From contig JAHLKH010000200.1 in the NCBI GenBank assembly GCA_025526915.1, positions 1 through 45,624 of the forward strand: 45,624 nucleotides of DNA, in the 5' to 3' direction. The DNA is from Entophlyctis helioformis. Lineage: Eukaryota; Chytridiomycota; Chytridiomycetes; Chytridiales; Chytriomycetaceae. Under the pieces are notes generated by a model. That model was not told the origin of the DNA. It was given only the letters and a program-made list of their open reading frames with translations, and did no database searches. Of the stretch, positions 10,417 to 21,100 are shown one piece after another. Each line of letters starts with the position of its first letter. Within the stretch, counting starts at the first letter, position 1. The position numbers were made by a program, and so were the translations under genes.

Positions 10417-12256
10417 ATGCCGGGCAACAGCGGTCCGCGTCTGTCCATAGCGGTCGGCCCGCAACAATACCATCAGCAGCACCAGCGACAGCCGTTAACC
10501 CCACACACTGCCGCAGCCAGCACCGCCACTCCCACAAACAGTGGCAGCAACATATACCGAACCGATGCATTGACATCGCGACATGTCACACACGAGCCGA
10601 GCCCGGATATCACGATTGTGTCGGTCGCCGGCATGCCCACTGTCACGACGGTGACCGGCACAGTGCATATGGACGTCACGCGACCCATGCGTGTGGCGAC
10701 CGTGTCCGTCGACCTTGTGTGCGAGGAGCTCATCACGCCCGACGGTATCGATCACGAGGCGCTCGAGGACGAGAGCATGCCGAGCGTGCGGCTGCGGCTG
10801 CTGCAAGAACGCGCCGTCGTGTTTGGCAGTGCCGAGGCAGGCGGGCATGCGAGTCCGGGCGGCGCATGTGTCTGTTGTGGGCAGTGCGATGCGTGCGCTT
10901 GCGGGGATCGTGCAAGAACTGAGCGGCTCGAGCGCCGTGACTCGGGATACTATGGCGACGACCAGGTGGTGCTGGCTGATACACGACATTCAACCCGTGA
11001 CAGTCGGGCTAGTGCAGAAGATGTCACCATCACGCTGCCCCGTACCACGGATCATGGCGATCGTGAGCAGACGGGGAGCGAGACGGGCGGATCTGAGACA
11101 CCAAGAGCAGCAGAGACTGCAACTGCTGGTGCCTGCTTGTCATGCAGACGCGATCGGTTCCCGCCCGGTTGCCACTCGTTTCCGTTTACCCTGCACCTCA
11201 TCACCGAGATGCCGCCGTCGCTGTCGTCGCCAGGCGTGACGGTTGTCTGGTACCTTGAAACTCGTGTCAAGTGGCGCGATTACTCGCCTATCCATCACCC
11301 ACCGCATTGTCTCGCAGACCATGGCTCATCGCCACCACAGCCGCTTCACGACGGCTGCTCGGATGTACTACTATCAAGTGATACCCACATATACCCACAT
11401 AGTCTTGCAACAGCAGCAGCAACAGCTACAGATACGGCGAAGAATGCCAGCCAAGATACCTACCAAGAGGCGACTGCAATGATCCCAGTGACGGTGGGTC
11501 GACGGGACACGACCCCGTGTCTCGCGCCTTGGATCGAGAGCACCGCAGCCACGTGCGACAACGAGTTCACTGTCAGTGTCGGCGCTCCCAGCAGCATCCA
11601 ATGCAACGACACAAGTCTCCGATGCGCCGTCTCTCTCAGCAGCGCGATGGTCGATATTGCTGCCATCACCGCCGTGTCCTGCTGTTTGCACGAGGCCCAC
11701 ATCTACAAGTGCGTTTGTGTCTTGCGTGTCTCTTGTGCATGGCGCGGCTTGGCGTGGCTTGATGTTGCGTGAAGTGGTGGTTGCATGCCGTGACTGACTT
11801 TTTTGGCAGTCTGGATATGGACGTCGAGGATGTCTATGCAAAGTTTAGAGCCGAGACTGACCAGCGCGACGTGCTCGCGTTCATTCCATCGCCGCCCGTC
11901 GCCCTGTGCGAGCCCGTTGTCCGCCGGCCGCCGCCCCTGTCATCGCGCTTCGATTCACGGTCGCTTGGCTTTGATCTGCGGCTCCCCGGCTCCCTCCGTC
12001 CGTCTATCATCGGCCCGCATATCCACGTACGTGTGCTTCCGTACAATCGCTCTGCATGTACCTGTACTGACGATGCGTGCAGGTGGTACACTATATTGGC
12101 GTGATCGTCGAGTATGCTGTTACCACGGCCGATGACGCGCTGGATCGCCGACCCTTCTGGCGGCCTGCCTGGCTGGACCATCTGCCATGGTTTGGCGAGT
12201 CTAAACGTGTCCGGCATCTGTCGACCCAAGTTCCTGTGCAAATCCTGCCACAATGA
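10417..12256 (+). CDS. Arrestin-domain (alpha-arrestin/ART-like) protein
   Basis: Exons are 10417-11708, 11810-12026 and 12083-12256 (introns 101 and 56 bp), 560 aa. The N-domain begins with DITIVSVAGMPTVTTVTGTV and the MRVATVSVDLVCEELI strand. It contains a Cys-rich insert (CVCCGQCDACACGD) and resumes with FPFTLHLITEMPPSLSSPG and VTVVWYLETRVKW, the usual arrestin pattern before the polar core. The C-domain has FTVSVGAPSSIQC, VDIAAITAVSCCLHEAHIY and, across the last intron, PHIHVVHYIGVIVEYAV and STQVPVQIL. Alpha-arrestins link membrane cargo to ubiquitin ligases and endocytosis. No clear PPxY motif was seen in the exons. The stop codon overlaps the first possible ATG of the next gene (ATGA at 12253-12256). 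Confidence 0.8.
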
Positions 12257-12393
12257 AGCTTTTTGGCCCAGTTCTGCTGCACCTTGCCATATTGTTCTGC
12301 TGCATCGGCGATCACTCGATACAATCTGTGCAGCACGAGAATAGACACTTGACACTCATGGCAGACAACAGCACGACAACAGGCGACGGTGGC

Positions 12394-12427
<34 letters not shown>

Positions 12428-13404
12428 GGCCAACAGTGCCGGATGGCTATATCAGCGAGGAAGAGTTCTTTATTCGGATGGACAACTACTCCAACGCGCT
12501 CGCCATGACCGCAACGGTCCTGTGCCCCCTCATCATCGCGCTCTCGTCCCGCCACTTTTACTCCAAACGCATCATTGGCAAGCTGCCCTTTATTGCTGGC
12601 GTCATCTGGTGCTCTGCCTCGATTATCGATGCCGCCTACATTCGCTACGAGGACCAGGTGTCAGTCGGCGGCTCGTACTTTTTCGTTATAGTGCCGTGGG
12701 TCCTCGACATTGTCGCCAGATCGGTGATCATCTACTTTACCTACATGCGGCTCACCGCCGTGTGGCCGTCGTTTACGGCTCTGCCCTACATTGCTGGCGT
12801 CATTGAAATCGCGCAGATTGCGGCCCTCGGCGTCGTGCTGTATGCCGATCTGCCCAACAGCCCGCTGGTAGAAGCATCGCCCGAATACGACTCGCTCATG
12901 TCCATCTACTTTGCAATCGACATTGTCGCATCGGCCATGGACGTTCTCGTGCTCTACCGCCTCTTTGCCCTCAAGCGCGCCGCCATGGCCGCCAAAGCAG
13001 CCGGCAGCTCGGCCAACCTCATCGGCGACCGACTCCGCGTCATCTTCTTCTACAAGGCGACCATCTGCCTCATGGCCCTCTGCGCCATGCCCATTGTCAT
13101 GACAGCCCTCTTTGCCACTGGCAACGACCGCTACTTTGGCTTCAACACCGTGCTCTTCTCGTTCCGCATCCTGCTCACGGACGTGTTCTCCAACGCCATG
13201 CGCGACTCGCTCATCGAGGACCGCTCGACCTTGTCCACCGACAGTCACCACCACCATAAATCTGTTGCCAGCAGCAATTCGCTGGCGTTCTCGCCCGGCA
13301 CGAGCGGCGGCAACCTGCTTGCGACCAACTCGAGCCAGACCCAGATCGCCATGAACGCCGTGTCGCCCATCGCCCGCAAAACAACTGTTTCTCACAGCAC
13401 TTAG
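12253..13404 (+). CDS. Seven-helix membrane protein, paralogue A
   Basis: The frame is open from ATG 12253 (MKLFGPVLLHLAILFCCIG, a plausible signal peptide, 383 aa). ATG 12358 (MADNSTTT, 348 aa) would avoid overlap with the arrestin stop, and I cannot decide between them. A Gly run coded by (GGC)n at about 12391-12428 precedes the membrane part. Seven hydrophobic segments follow, including LPFIAGVIWCSASIIDAAYI, PWVLDIVARSVIIYFTYMRL, IAALGVVLYADLPNSP, SIYFAIDIVASAMDVLVLYR and FGFNTVLFSFRILLTDVFSN. The tail is Ser/His-rich. It is clearly homologous to the gene at 14021. None of the class A, B or C GPCR hallmarks are visible, so the family is unassigned; a receptor role is inference from topology and the adjacent arrestin gene. 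Confidence 0.8.
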
Positions 13405-14020
13405 GTGTCTTGGTCTGGCTGGATCTTGTTGCGGTTGTTGGCGGCGGTTGCTTAATGCGGCAAGGTGTGGCAAGGTGTGGCTAGGTGTTGTGGCTCCTTC
13501 TTCTTATCCTATTATAATGCTCTTATCTCTTTAATGCTTACTCTTGTTGCCAAAGTGGTGCACTGGATTGAAAACCGCATTGACTTTGGTCGCTCTTGTG
13601 TCCTTGGAACTGGTTGCAAGGGGAATGGCTGACCGAGGTATGTATTGAACCAAGCTAGCACGCAGATCTTGAAAAGCACTCGAGTAGAAAGTGGCGGTCG
13701 TGCTTTCCCATTCAGAGGGCCATCTGCGCTGTGTCTGCTCAGACTGCAGATGGCTTGCAACCACCAAATGCGTCGCGTCCAGACACACTGCGGACATCAG
13801 CCTGCATCTCCACAAGTGGCGTCGGTGGAATGACAAGCACACATCTTCCCGAGTTGGTCCTTCTGACCATTTGGCCAATGCAATGCGGCTTTGAGACAAT
13901 GCCAACATGCCCTCATTGTGACGTTTTGGTTTCACCCCTCAAAGTGACACCGAGGAACAAACGTTTCGAGATCCCGCATCTGGACACTCTGCATCCATAA
14001 AGAACACTCCTCGGCTGCGA
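13405..14020. other. Intergenic, nothing identified
   Basis: This 616-bp spacer lies between the two seven-helix paralogues. Short frames on both strands have no recognisable content and there is no canonical AATAAA. It should contain the 3' end of paralogue A and the promoter of paralogue B. Confidence 0.5.
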
Positions 14021-15193
14021 ATGACCGAGAGCGACAGTCTATTGGGCAGCATCGGAAGCATCGGCATTAAGAGCAGCATTAGCAGCAGCAGCAGCGGTAG
14101 CAGCATCGCGAGAGGTAGTACTGCCGCGTCGTCAATGGCGATAGGCAGGTTTGCGACCATTGTCAACACGGCGGCGGGTCTGCTCACCCGGCACGCTAAA
14201 CGAGATGCCGCCGATGGTGATGGAGACAGCGGCAAAGACAATCCTCATCCCGGCCATCTTGCGGGATACTATTCCACTGACGAGGCCGACCTGCTCTATG
14301 GCATCCAGTCCGCGCTCCTTGCCACGACCATTGCCTTTTTCTGCGTCGCGTGCACGGCGCTCTCGTCGAAACACCTCTACGCCCAAACCTCGTCACTCGG
14401 CCGCATGCCCTTTATCGCCGGCGTTCTTTGGTTCATTGCCGCTGTCATTGACACGTTTCTGTGGCTCGATATCGACCAAAGCCACACAGACGTCTTGTAT
14501 TTCGTGCTGGGCATTCTGTCGTGGACACTGGACATTATCGTGCGGTGCCTGATCATCGCTTTTACATACTATCGTGTCAAGATCTTCTGGGCCGAGTCTC
14601 GCTTCTTGTGGTTCCTCTCCCTGGGCATCGGTGTTCTCCAAATCGGGCTTCTCGGCGTCGTCTTGTACGCGGACATCCCGACCAGCCCTGTCGAGTACGA
14701 CTCGCCCACCTACAACGAGCTCATCTCCATGTACTTTTTCGTGGACGTCCTCGCTGCGGGGCTCGACGCCTTGCTTCTCGCCCGGCTCTTTATCATCAAG
14801 AGGCGGTTTGCCAGCAGCCCAATGAGCCAGTCGACCTTTGGACTCATCTCCAGCCGCTTCTTTATCGACGCCTCGCTGTGTCTCGCCCTCATCATGATCA
14901 TGCCTGTCCTCATGTTCGCGCTCTTTGTGACTGGCCTCGACCCGTACTGGGGGTTCAACACGTCGCTGTACGCGTTCCGTATCTACCTTACAGACGTTCT
15001 CTCCAACCTCATTGTCGACTCGCTCATCGAGGGCCATGTAAAGGAGCTCGAGAGAGCCGAGGCACAGACCACAACATTCAGCGACGAGCCGAGCAGTCAG
15101 GGGCAGATTAAGGCTGCCCCAACCTATCCTCTGTACCATCCACCAACCAACCGTCAATCGCAGACACGGGTTTCCATTGTCGTTCCCAAGTAA
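14021..15193 (+). CDS. Seven-helix membrane protein, paralogue B
   Basis: This is an intronless 390-aa frame. A Ser-rich N-terminal region of about 90 residues precedes seven hydrophobic segments. Blocks align with paralogue A: MPFIAGVLWFIAAVIDTFLW, SWTLDIIVRCLIIAFTYYRV, GLLGVVLYADIPTSPVEYDS, MYFFVDVLAAGLDALLLARL and WGFNTSLYAFRIYLTDVLSN, followed by the shared DSLIE. The shared G-V-V-L-Y-A-D-[IL]-P and [FY]-x-F-R-I-x-L-T-D-V motifs would serve as family signatures. The tail is polar. Tandem position and similarity indicate local duplication. The stop lies only 24 bp from the stop of the convergent ankyrin gene, so the two transcripts must overlap or have minimal 3'UTRs. Function unknown; receptor-like topology. 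Confidence 0.85.
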   Translation: MTESDSLLGSIGSIGIKSSISSSSSGSSIARGSTAASSMAIGRFATIVNTAAGLLTRHAKRDAADGDGDSGKDNPHPGHLAGYYSTDEADLLYGIQSALLATTIAFFCVACTALSSKHLYAQTSSLGRMPFIAGVLWFIAAVIDTFLWLDIDQSHTDVLYFVLGILSWTLDIIVRCLIIAFTYYRVKIFWAESRFLWFLSLGIGVLQIGLLGVVLYADIPTSPVEYDSPTYNELISMYFFVDVLAAGLDALLLARLFIIKRRFASSPMSQSTFGLISSRFFIDASLCLALIMIMPVLMFALFVTGLDPYWGFNTSLYAFRIYLTDVLSNLIVDSLIEGHVKELERAEAQTTTFSDEPSSQGQIKAAPTYPLYHPPTNRQSQTRVSIVVPK

Positions 15194-15216
15194 AACACAC
15201 TGCTGTCCTTTCTTCC

Positions 15217-15222
15217 TTTATT
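15217..15222 (-). terminator. AATAAA containing the stop codon
   Basis: On the minus strand the end of the ankyrin gene reads GAATAAAGG, so its TAA stop is embedded in a canonical polyadenylation hexamer. Confidence 0.5.
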
Positions 15223-16380
15223 CATTGTCAGCCGATGCTACCGTAAGCTGCGAAACCACGCGCGTCAGCTGCTCAACAGCCTGTTCGCTGTCAGCGTCCA
15301 TCGCCACTTGCAGCAACTCCTGCGCGTCAACCAGTGTCAGGCTGTTGAGCAACACTGCCAGAGTCTTGTCGTCACTGGCTTCTTGGATGGCATCTAGCGT
15401 GGCTGTGCACCCGCACTCGAGCAGACACTGCAGCACGGCCAGGTCTCCCGATGCGGCCACCTCAGCGACAAAATACAGCTCGAAAAGGTGCGTGTAGTGC
15501 TGGTGCAGCCATCGGATGGCGTCAAGGCGGCTCGAGTCAATCGCATTGGCGACGGCGTCCAACGTGCATCCGGCCGTCGTGTTGGCGCGCAGCCACTCGA
15601 GCATGCGCAGATCGCCTCGGCCGGCCGCCCAGTCCATGGCATCGGTCGTGCATCCGGCCGTCGTGTTGGCATGCAGCCACTGCACCACATGCAGATGGCC
15701 GCGCATCGCCGCATCGTTCATGGCGTCCCGTCGGTGCACCTGTCATTGCCCGCATCGTGCAGCATCTGAAGGATGTCTACATGGCCGCACGCCGCAGCGA
15801 GATCCATCGGCACCTGGTTGCCGCCCGCCCCATACTCGGCAAGCCGGACGCCGTGCTCGGCGACCAGGAGCCGCAGCAGCTCCACGTGACCGTGCGCCAT
15901 CGCCATCCAGCACAGCCAGTGCGGGTGCTGCCAGTCCAGCAGCTCGGCCCACACCTGCCGCATGGGGATATGCAGCAGGAGCTCGTCGCTCACCAGCGAC
16001 ATGGTCGTGATCGACACCGCATCCAGCTCGGCGACCGACTCGGGCACGGCCGCCTTGCCTGGGAACCGCTTGCACAGACTCTCGTACATGGACCGTGACG
16101 TCACCTTGCCCAGGCTGTTGGCGACGGTCAGCCTGACATCGGGCAGCAGGTCCAGATCGCCCGGCCAGTCGGTGTCGAACGCCTCGATCCACAGCTCCAG
16201 CTTGGTCGCTTCGTCGAGGCTGTCGATGTCGCCGAGCAGCTCGTTGACAAGGAGCGTCAGTGGGCCGGCTGCCCTGAGGATCATGGCGTGGATCTCGGCG
16301 GGCTTGCCGTCCCAGTGGCTGCGTCCGTATGCAAGCGGCTTAGCGGTCGGCTCAGCGGTCGGCGGCGGGTCTGGCGCCAT
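15218..16380 (-). CDS. F-box-like/ankyrin-repeat protein 1 (frame broken once)
   Basis: The N-terminal domain (EIHAMILRAAGPLTLLVNEL, LWIEAFDTDWPGDLDLLPD, SRSMYESLCKRF) is shared with the genes at 29768 and 31869 and resembles a degenerate F-box followed by a conserved linker. Next come HIPMRQVW and VPMDLAAACGHVDILQMLHD, then 28-residue ankyrin-type repeats (HANTTAGCTTDAMDWAAGRG). Two frames overlap at 15718-15739. Adding one base in the CCC run 15727-15729 joins them in register with the repeat (CT..DAMNDAAMRGH), giving 1164 bp, 387 aa. The single-base break at a homopolymer suggests an assembly error, but a recent pseudogene is possible. Likely role, by family architecture only: substrate adaptor or protein-protein scaffold. 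The start is divergent from the RING gene, 124 bp away. Confidence 0.7.
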
Positions 16381-16504
16381 CGTCGTTGTCGTTGTTGATG
16401 TCGTTATCCAAAGAGGCGTTTTTGGAAGCGAAGATCGCTTTCAACGTTCCACGAGAATTCTACTGGTTTCCCATTTAGATCGAAAGTGCTGAACGCTGTG
16501 TCGA
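16381..16504. promoter_or_regulatory. Compact bidirectional promoter
   Basis: Only 124 bp separate the ankyrin start (minus, 16380) from the RING-gene start (plus, 16505), so both must share this segment. It is less GC-rich than its surroundings and includes an imperfect TTC/GAA heat-shock-element-like patch near 16448-16461 that I would not rely on. Confidence 0.45.
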
Positions 16505-18061
16505 ATGAGCCATCGCAGACGGACAAGCAGCAACAGAGGCAGCGACAGAGGCAGCAGAGGCAGCAGCCAAGGCAGCAGCGACATGGACAACGATGTGGAC
16601 AGAAACGACGACAGCGGCGACGGGCCGCAGTTTGAGGTCTCGGTGCTGCTGTTTGACACGCAGGGCAGCCGCCACGACGCCGAGCCGGGCACGCTGGGCG
16701 ACGACGCCCGAGCAGCGCTGCAGGCGGCCGGCCAGCACGGCATTGGCCAGGGCACGGCCGTCGTGGCGACCGGCTCGACGCTCTTTGGCATGTCGTACGT
16801 GGTGCTGAGCGCCGACCGCAACGCCTTTCCGCCCGAGCGACCGGGGGCTGCGCCTTCCGGCTTTGGCTCTGGCTCTGGCTCTGGCGCTCGCCGCCTGGTG
16901 CTGCGCAGTCTGCGGCCGCTGCGGCACCGTGTGCGCGAGCAGTCGCTGGCCAACGTGCGCGAGACGCTCGACCGCATGCTGCCGGACATCATCATGGTGC
17001 GTGCATGTCTTGCATGTCTGCATTGGTGTGTGCATTGGTGCATTCGTGTGTGCACGTTGAGTATGGCGTCCAACCACGCAGACTGACACGCCGACTGACA
17101 CGATGATCGATCGGCCGTGCACCACGCAGGAGGCGCTGCTGTCGGTGCAGCCTGGGACGCAGCAGGGCCTGCAGGGCCAGCCGCCCGCGTCCGATGCCGC
17201 CATCAGTGCGCTGCAGGTGCTCTCGGACGCAATGTTCTCGGACAAGCGGCGGCGCAAGCACATTCGCTGCACCATCTGCCAAGAAGAGTTTGCCGTCCGC
17301 TCGACACCCTCTACTGCCACGCCACCCTTGCAGACTCGCAGATCGCGGAATGCGGCTTCACCAGCCATCGCGCAGACGGCTGCCCCTGCGCTTGAGACGG
17401 ATGTGATCCGCATGCCGTGCCACCACATCTTCCACCGCGAGTGCATCTCCACATGGCTCAAGACCAGCTGTACATGCCCCACGTGTCGCTACGAGGTATG
17501 TCCAGTGTCTACGCGTCGCTGTCGTGCTGGCTGGCTGGCTGACTGACCGACTGGTTTCCGTGGCAGATCATGACAGACAACACAGACTACAATCGAGGCA
17601 TTGCCGAGCGCATGCTGCCACGAAACATGGCGCTTCTCAGCGAGGCCGACACGGATCTAGAAGACAGTCTTGCTGAGGATGGCAGCCAGCCGACACTCCC
17701 AGCCACGGCATCCAAATCAACGCGGCGCGATACGACTGCTCAGCCTGCTGCGGGTCGCACAACAAGATCCAAGCGCAGACGATTGGATGAGGATGCAGAC
17801 GACAGCGACCAACTCCACACGGCATCCGCCTCTGTATCGGCCGATGAGCATGCTGGACCTCGGAAGAAGGCACGCCGGTCTGTTGTCGCGGCCTCTGCCC
17901 AGCTGCCACAGGCGCCGTCGCTCGGCCAGCAAGCGACGCGCGGATCCACTCGGGCGGTCTCTGCCTCTGTGCCCTCTGCCAGCGCCTCGCTGGGTCAGCC
18001 GTCTGATCAGCAGCAGCAGCAACCTCGTCGCAGTGCCCGCACCCGCACGTCCCCAGAATAA
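16505..18061 (+). CDS. RING-H2 E3 ubiquitin ligase
   Basis: Exons are 16505-16996, 17130-17495 and 17567-18061 (introns 133 and 71 bp, all phase 0), 450 aa. The RING-H2 reads CTICQEEF ... MPCHHIFHRECISTWLKTSC, then CPTC: Cys pair, Cys-x-His, His-x2-Cys, Cys-x2-Cys, the layout of ligases such as RNF126/RNF115. The loop between the second and third zinc ligands is 46 residues, longer than the usual 9-39, and is Pro/Ala/Thr-rich. The N-terminal third is Arg/Ser/Asp-rich with a short Gly-Ser tract. The C-terminal third is disordered with basic clusters (RSKRRRLDE, RKKARRS) that look like nuclear localisation signals. It would transfer ubiquitin with an E2; substrates are unknown. Confidence 0.85.
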
Positions 18062-18062
18062 A
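18057..18062 (+). terminator. AATAAA overlapping the RING-gene stop
   Basis: The RING-gene stop TAA (18059-18061) lies inside AATAAA. The PEX8 start codon follows 54 bp later, so the 3'UTR of the one and the 5' region of the other are squeezed together. Confidence 0.55.
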
Positions 18063-18115
18063 GCCGGGCTGTATTATGTCAGATCGTTGCCTGCCTTCAA
18101 GATTCGGTGCACGCC

Positions 18116-21100
18116 ATGCCACAGACGCCGAGCAAGTGGACGCTTGCGCTTGTGCAGACGCTGGCCGACGGCGCCTGGCACTCGCTGCCGCGCACGGCCG
18201 TCGCCACCAACCACGCACACAGATTCACACTCGCTGCCCAGACACCTGCCCAGCCTGTTCCTGGTGCGTCTCTACTCTCGCTGCTTGCTACTGCCTGCTG
18301 CTGCCGTGACTCATGCTCGGTTGGTGGCAGGCATCGTCCAAGTCGACAATCCGCTGCAGATGCCTGCGCTGGGCAGCCTGATGCTCGCCCTTGACTGGCC
18401 GGCCCTGTCGTCGCCGGCTGCCATCGCCGGCCGCCTGCTCTCGGCGTCGCCCCTGTCGCCACTGGCCTTGGCCGACCTGCCGCCCGACGCTCCGCAGCAT
18501 GTGCGCGTGGCTGCCGAGTCGCTGCTGCTGCTCGGTCTGTTCCTGCTGCTCTGCGGCCACTCGCAGACCGACAGTCGGCTGGAGCCGTCGACTCGAGACC
18601 AGCTGCTGCGCGGGCTCGCTGACGGTGTGCGTTGTGCGCTTGCGCTGCTTGTGGCTGGCTGCACGTGGAACTGACGCCGTTGATTGTGCAGGCGGCGGAT
18701 CTGTCCGCGTCGGTGCTGCCGCCCGGCACTTGGACGTCCGTGTTCAGCACCAGATCCCTGCGTCTGCGGTCTACGACTGCGACTGCCACCTCTTGGTGCG
18801 TGCCCTCTGCTTCTGTGTCTGCGTCTGCGGCTGTCTGCGGCGGTTGACTAAACTCGCCAGCACCATAGGACAAGTGCCATCAACGACACACTTGACAGAG
18901 TGCGGCTCCAGTGGTACACATCGCAGGGATTCTTTGAGCTGGGACACATGTCCGCGACGGATGCTGCCCGAACGAAGCGGCTCACGGCTGCCATCTCTGC
19001 CTCGTACTTTACCGCATACGAGAAACGCGGCACGGATACTGGACGCGACAGTCTGCGGCTGCTGGCTGTCTATGCGCGCCAGCTGCCTGCCTCGTGGCTG
19101 AGAGGGCCAGTGGTCAAGATGCTGTGCGATGACGGCGGGCGTGATGCGCTCACGCTCTTGCTCGCGCGTGCACGCGTCTGTGGTGAGTGCGAGCGTTGAT
19201 GGGACACGCATGTGTTGACTGTTGCTGACACAATGCGGCTGCAGATCCGGACGAGATGGATGGACTTGTTGTCGATACTCTTGCCAAGCAAGTGCACAGT
19301 GGTGGCGACGTTGAGAATGCCGGTATTGCCACGGCTGCTCTACTTGTCATCGCGAGTATGTTTCTCGTGCGACTGTTTGGCCACCATGGAGCAAGGCGAC
19401 TGACATAAGCTTGCTGGCAAAGGCAAACAGCAGCAGCAGCAACTAGTCCAGCTGGACTCGCCGCTGTACACGGCGATACGCTCTGGACTGGCCATATCGC
19501 CACGCTCTGATGCACTCTTTGATGCATTGGCAGCCATAGCAGCGTCGCCTTTGATCGACCCATTGTGCCAGACGCTCTTGGGCCGTGTCGATGAGACTTG
19601 GACATTCCACCAGCACGTCCAGGTCATGCAGCTGTTTGGCCGCATATCCCACGCACGCGCGACGGCCTTTGATGCTGCACTGCCCGCAAAGACTGGCGTT
19701 GGTCTTCTTGGCTGTCTAGGGTTTTCAGGCAAACGGCCGCCACCTGCTTGGATCGCTGAAACCGTCACTCGCACAGCCGGCGTCGACGTGGTAAATGGAC
19801 TCGAAGATACGCGGCTCAACCACGTCCAACTGTTTGCACTACTGGGCATACTGTAAAACCACTTCTCTGGGCAGTCTGTATATTGTCAGCATACTGACTG
19901 TGTGCCGTGCCAACAGGCAGGTGTTCGTACAACGCAAGAAGGAGGGCAAGCCTGTGCCGGCAACATGGATGCGCAGCCTGTCGCGATCTATTGCGGCATC
20001 CATGTCGCCAGCACTCGAGAGTCCCGAACAGACTGCCTTTGTGTTTGCCAATGTCATGAAGGCAGTGACCGAGGCGGAAGCACCTGGCGTTATTGCGCTC
20101 ATGAGCGACGTGACCGTGAGTCTGCTTGGCTGTAAGCTAGTCGTCGTTCTTGTTGACTGCTGACAGTGCGATTGCAGGGCGTGGCATTGGCGACTCTGGA
20201 CACGCTGCTGGAGCATCCAGACGGCCTGGCTGTTCCCGAGTACATCCTCGGCCCGTCCGTTGAGGTGAACATACACTGGCATCCTTGTAGCTCGCTTTGG
20301 TGGGCACTGACACGTCTGCCTGCATCTGAATGGCAGATGGCGACCTGTGCAGAGACGCTTGCGTACTTTAGCGATGCGGCCGTCGAGCGCAGCCGGTCGC
20401 CTGTTGGATCGAGTCTTGGATACACGTCTGTCGCTGTTGCGCGGTCGATCGAGTACCTGTGGACTCGAGGCGAAGTGTCTGCAGTCGAAGCCATCTGCGC
20501 CAGGTTCGCTCGCCACTTCCACTCTCTTTACCCATCACGCCAGGCAGTATGCTGACACGCGCATGTCCCACAGAATGCGCGACTTTGCTCGCAGGCTTCA
20601 CGAGCAATGGACGGCGTGCCCGCTTTCATCATCCACGCCGACGACAGAGACGCAAAAGAGAACACTGGAAGGGATCACCCGCCACTTCAAGCTTGTCCTC
20701 ATGGGCTTCATCTTTGTCTTTGAGGGTCTCTTCCGAAGTGCCCTTGATGACCTCGAGGCTCCACGGCTGGCCGCAAAGTCTGATACCACGGCAGCGGCCA
20801 CCCTCGTTGCCCTCGAAGCATTCTCGTTTATCCATTTCGTAACGGCCGGCTTTGGGCTGGACGGCATCGAGTCCTGGAAACGGCTCTTTGGGCTGTTTTG
20901 CGCAGCGCAGAGCCGGAATGGCGCTGATGGCGTTGAACATGCCATCCGCACGCTTGTCCCGCCCCAACCGCCGGCTGGACCCGAGTACAGTGCGTTGCCA
21001 GTGCCGCGATCCTTGTACGCCGAGCGATGTGACTGACACGCGCTGTGTTTTTGTGACAGTCGAGACGCATCCCGTGGGAAAGTCGCGCGCGCTGTTCTTC

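Noticed and set aside
16440..16465. Heat-shock element in the RING/ankyrin bidirectional promoter
   Set aside because: TTC and GAA units are present but their spacing does not fit a proper nTTCnnGAAn array.
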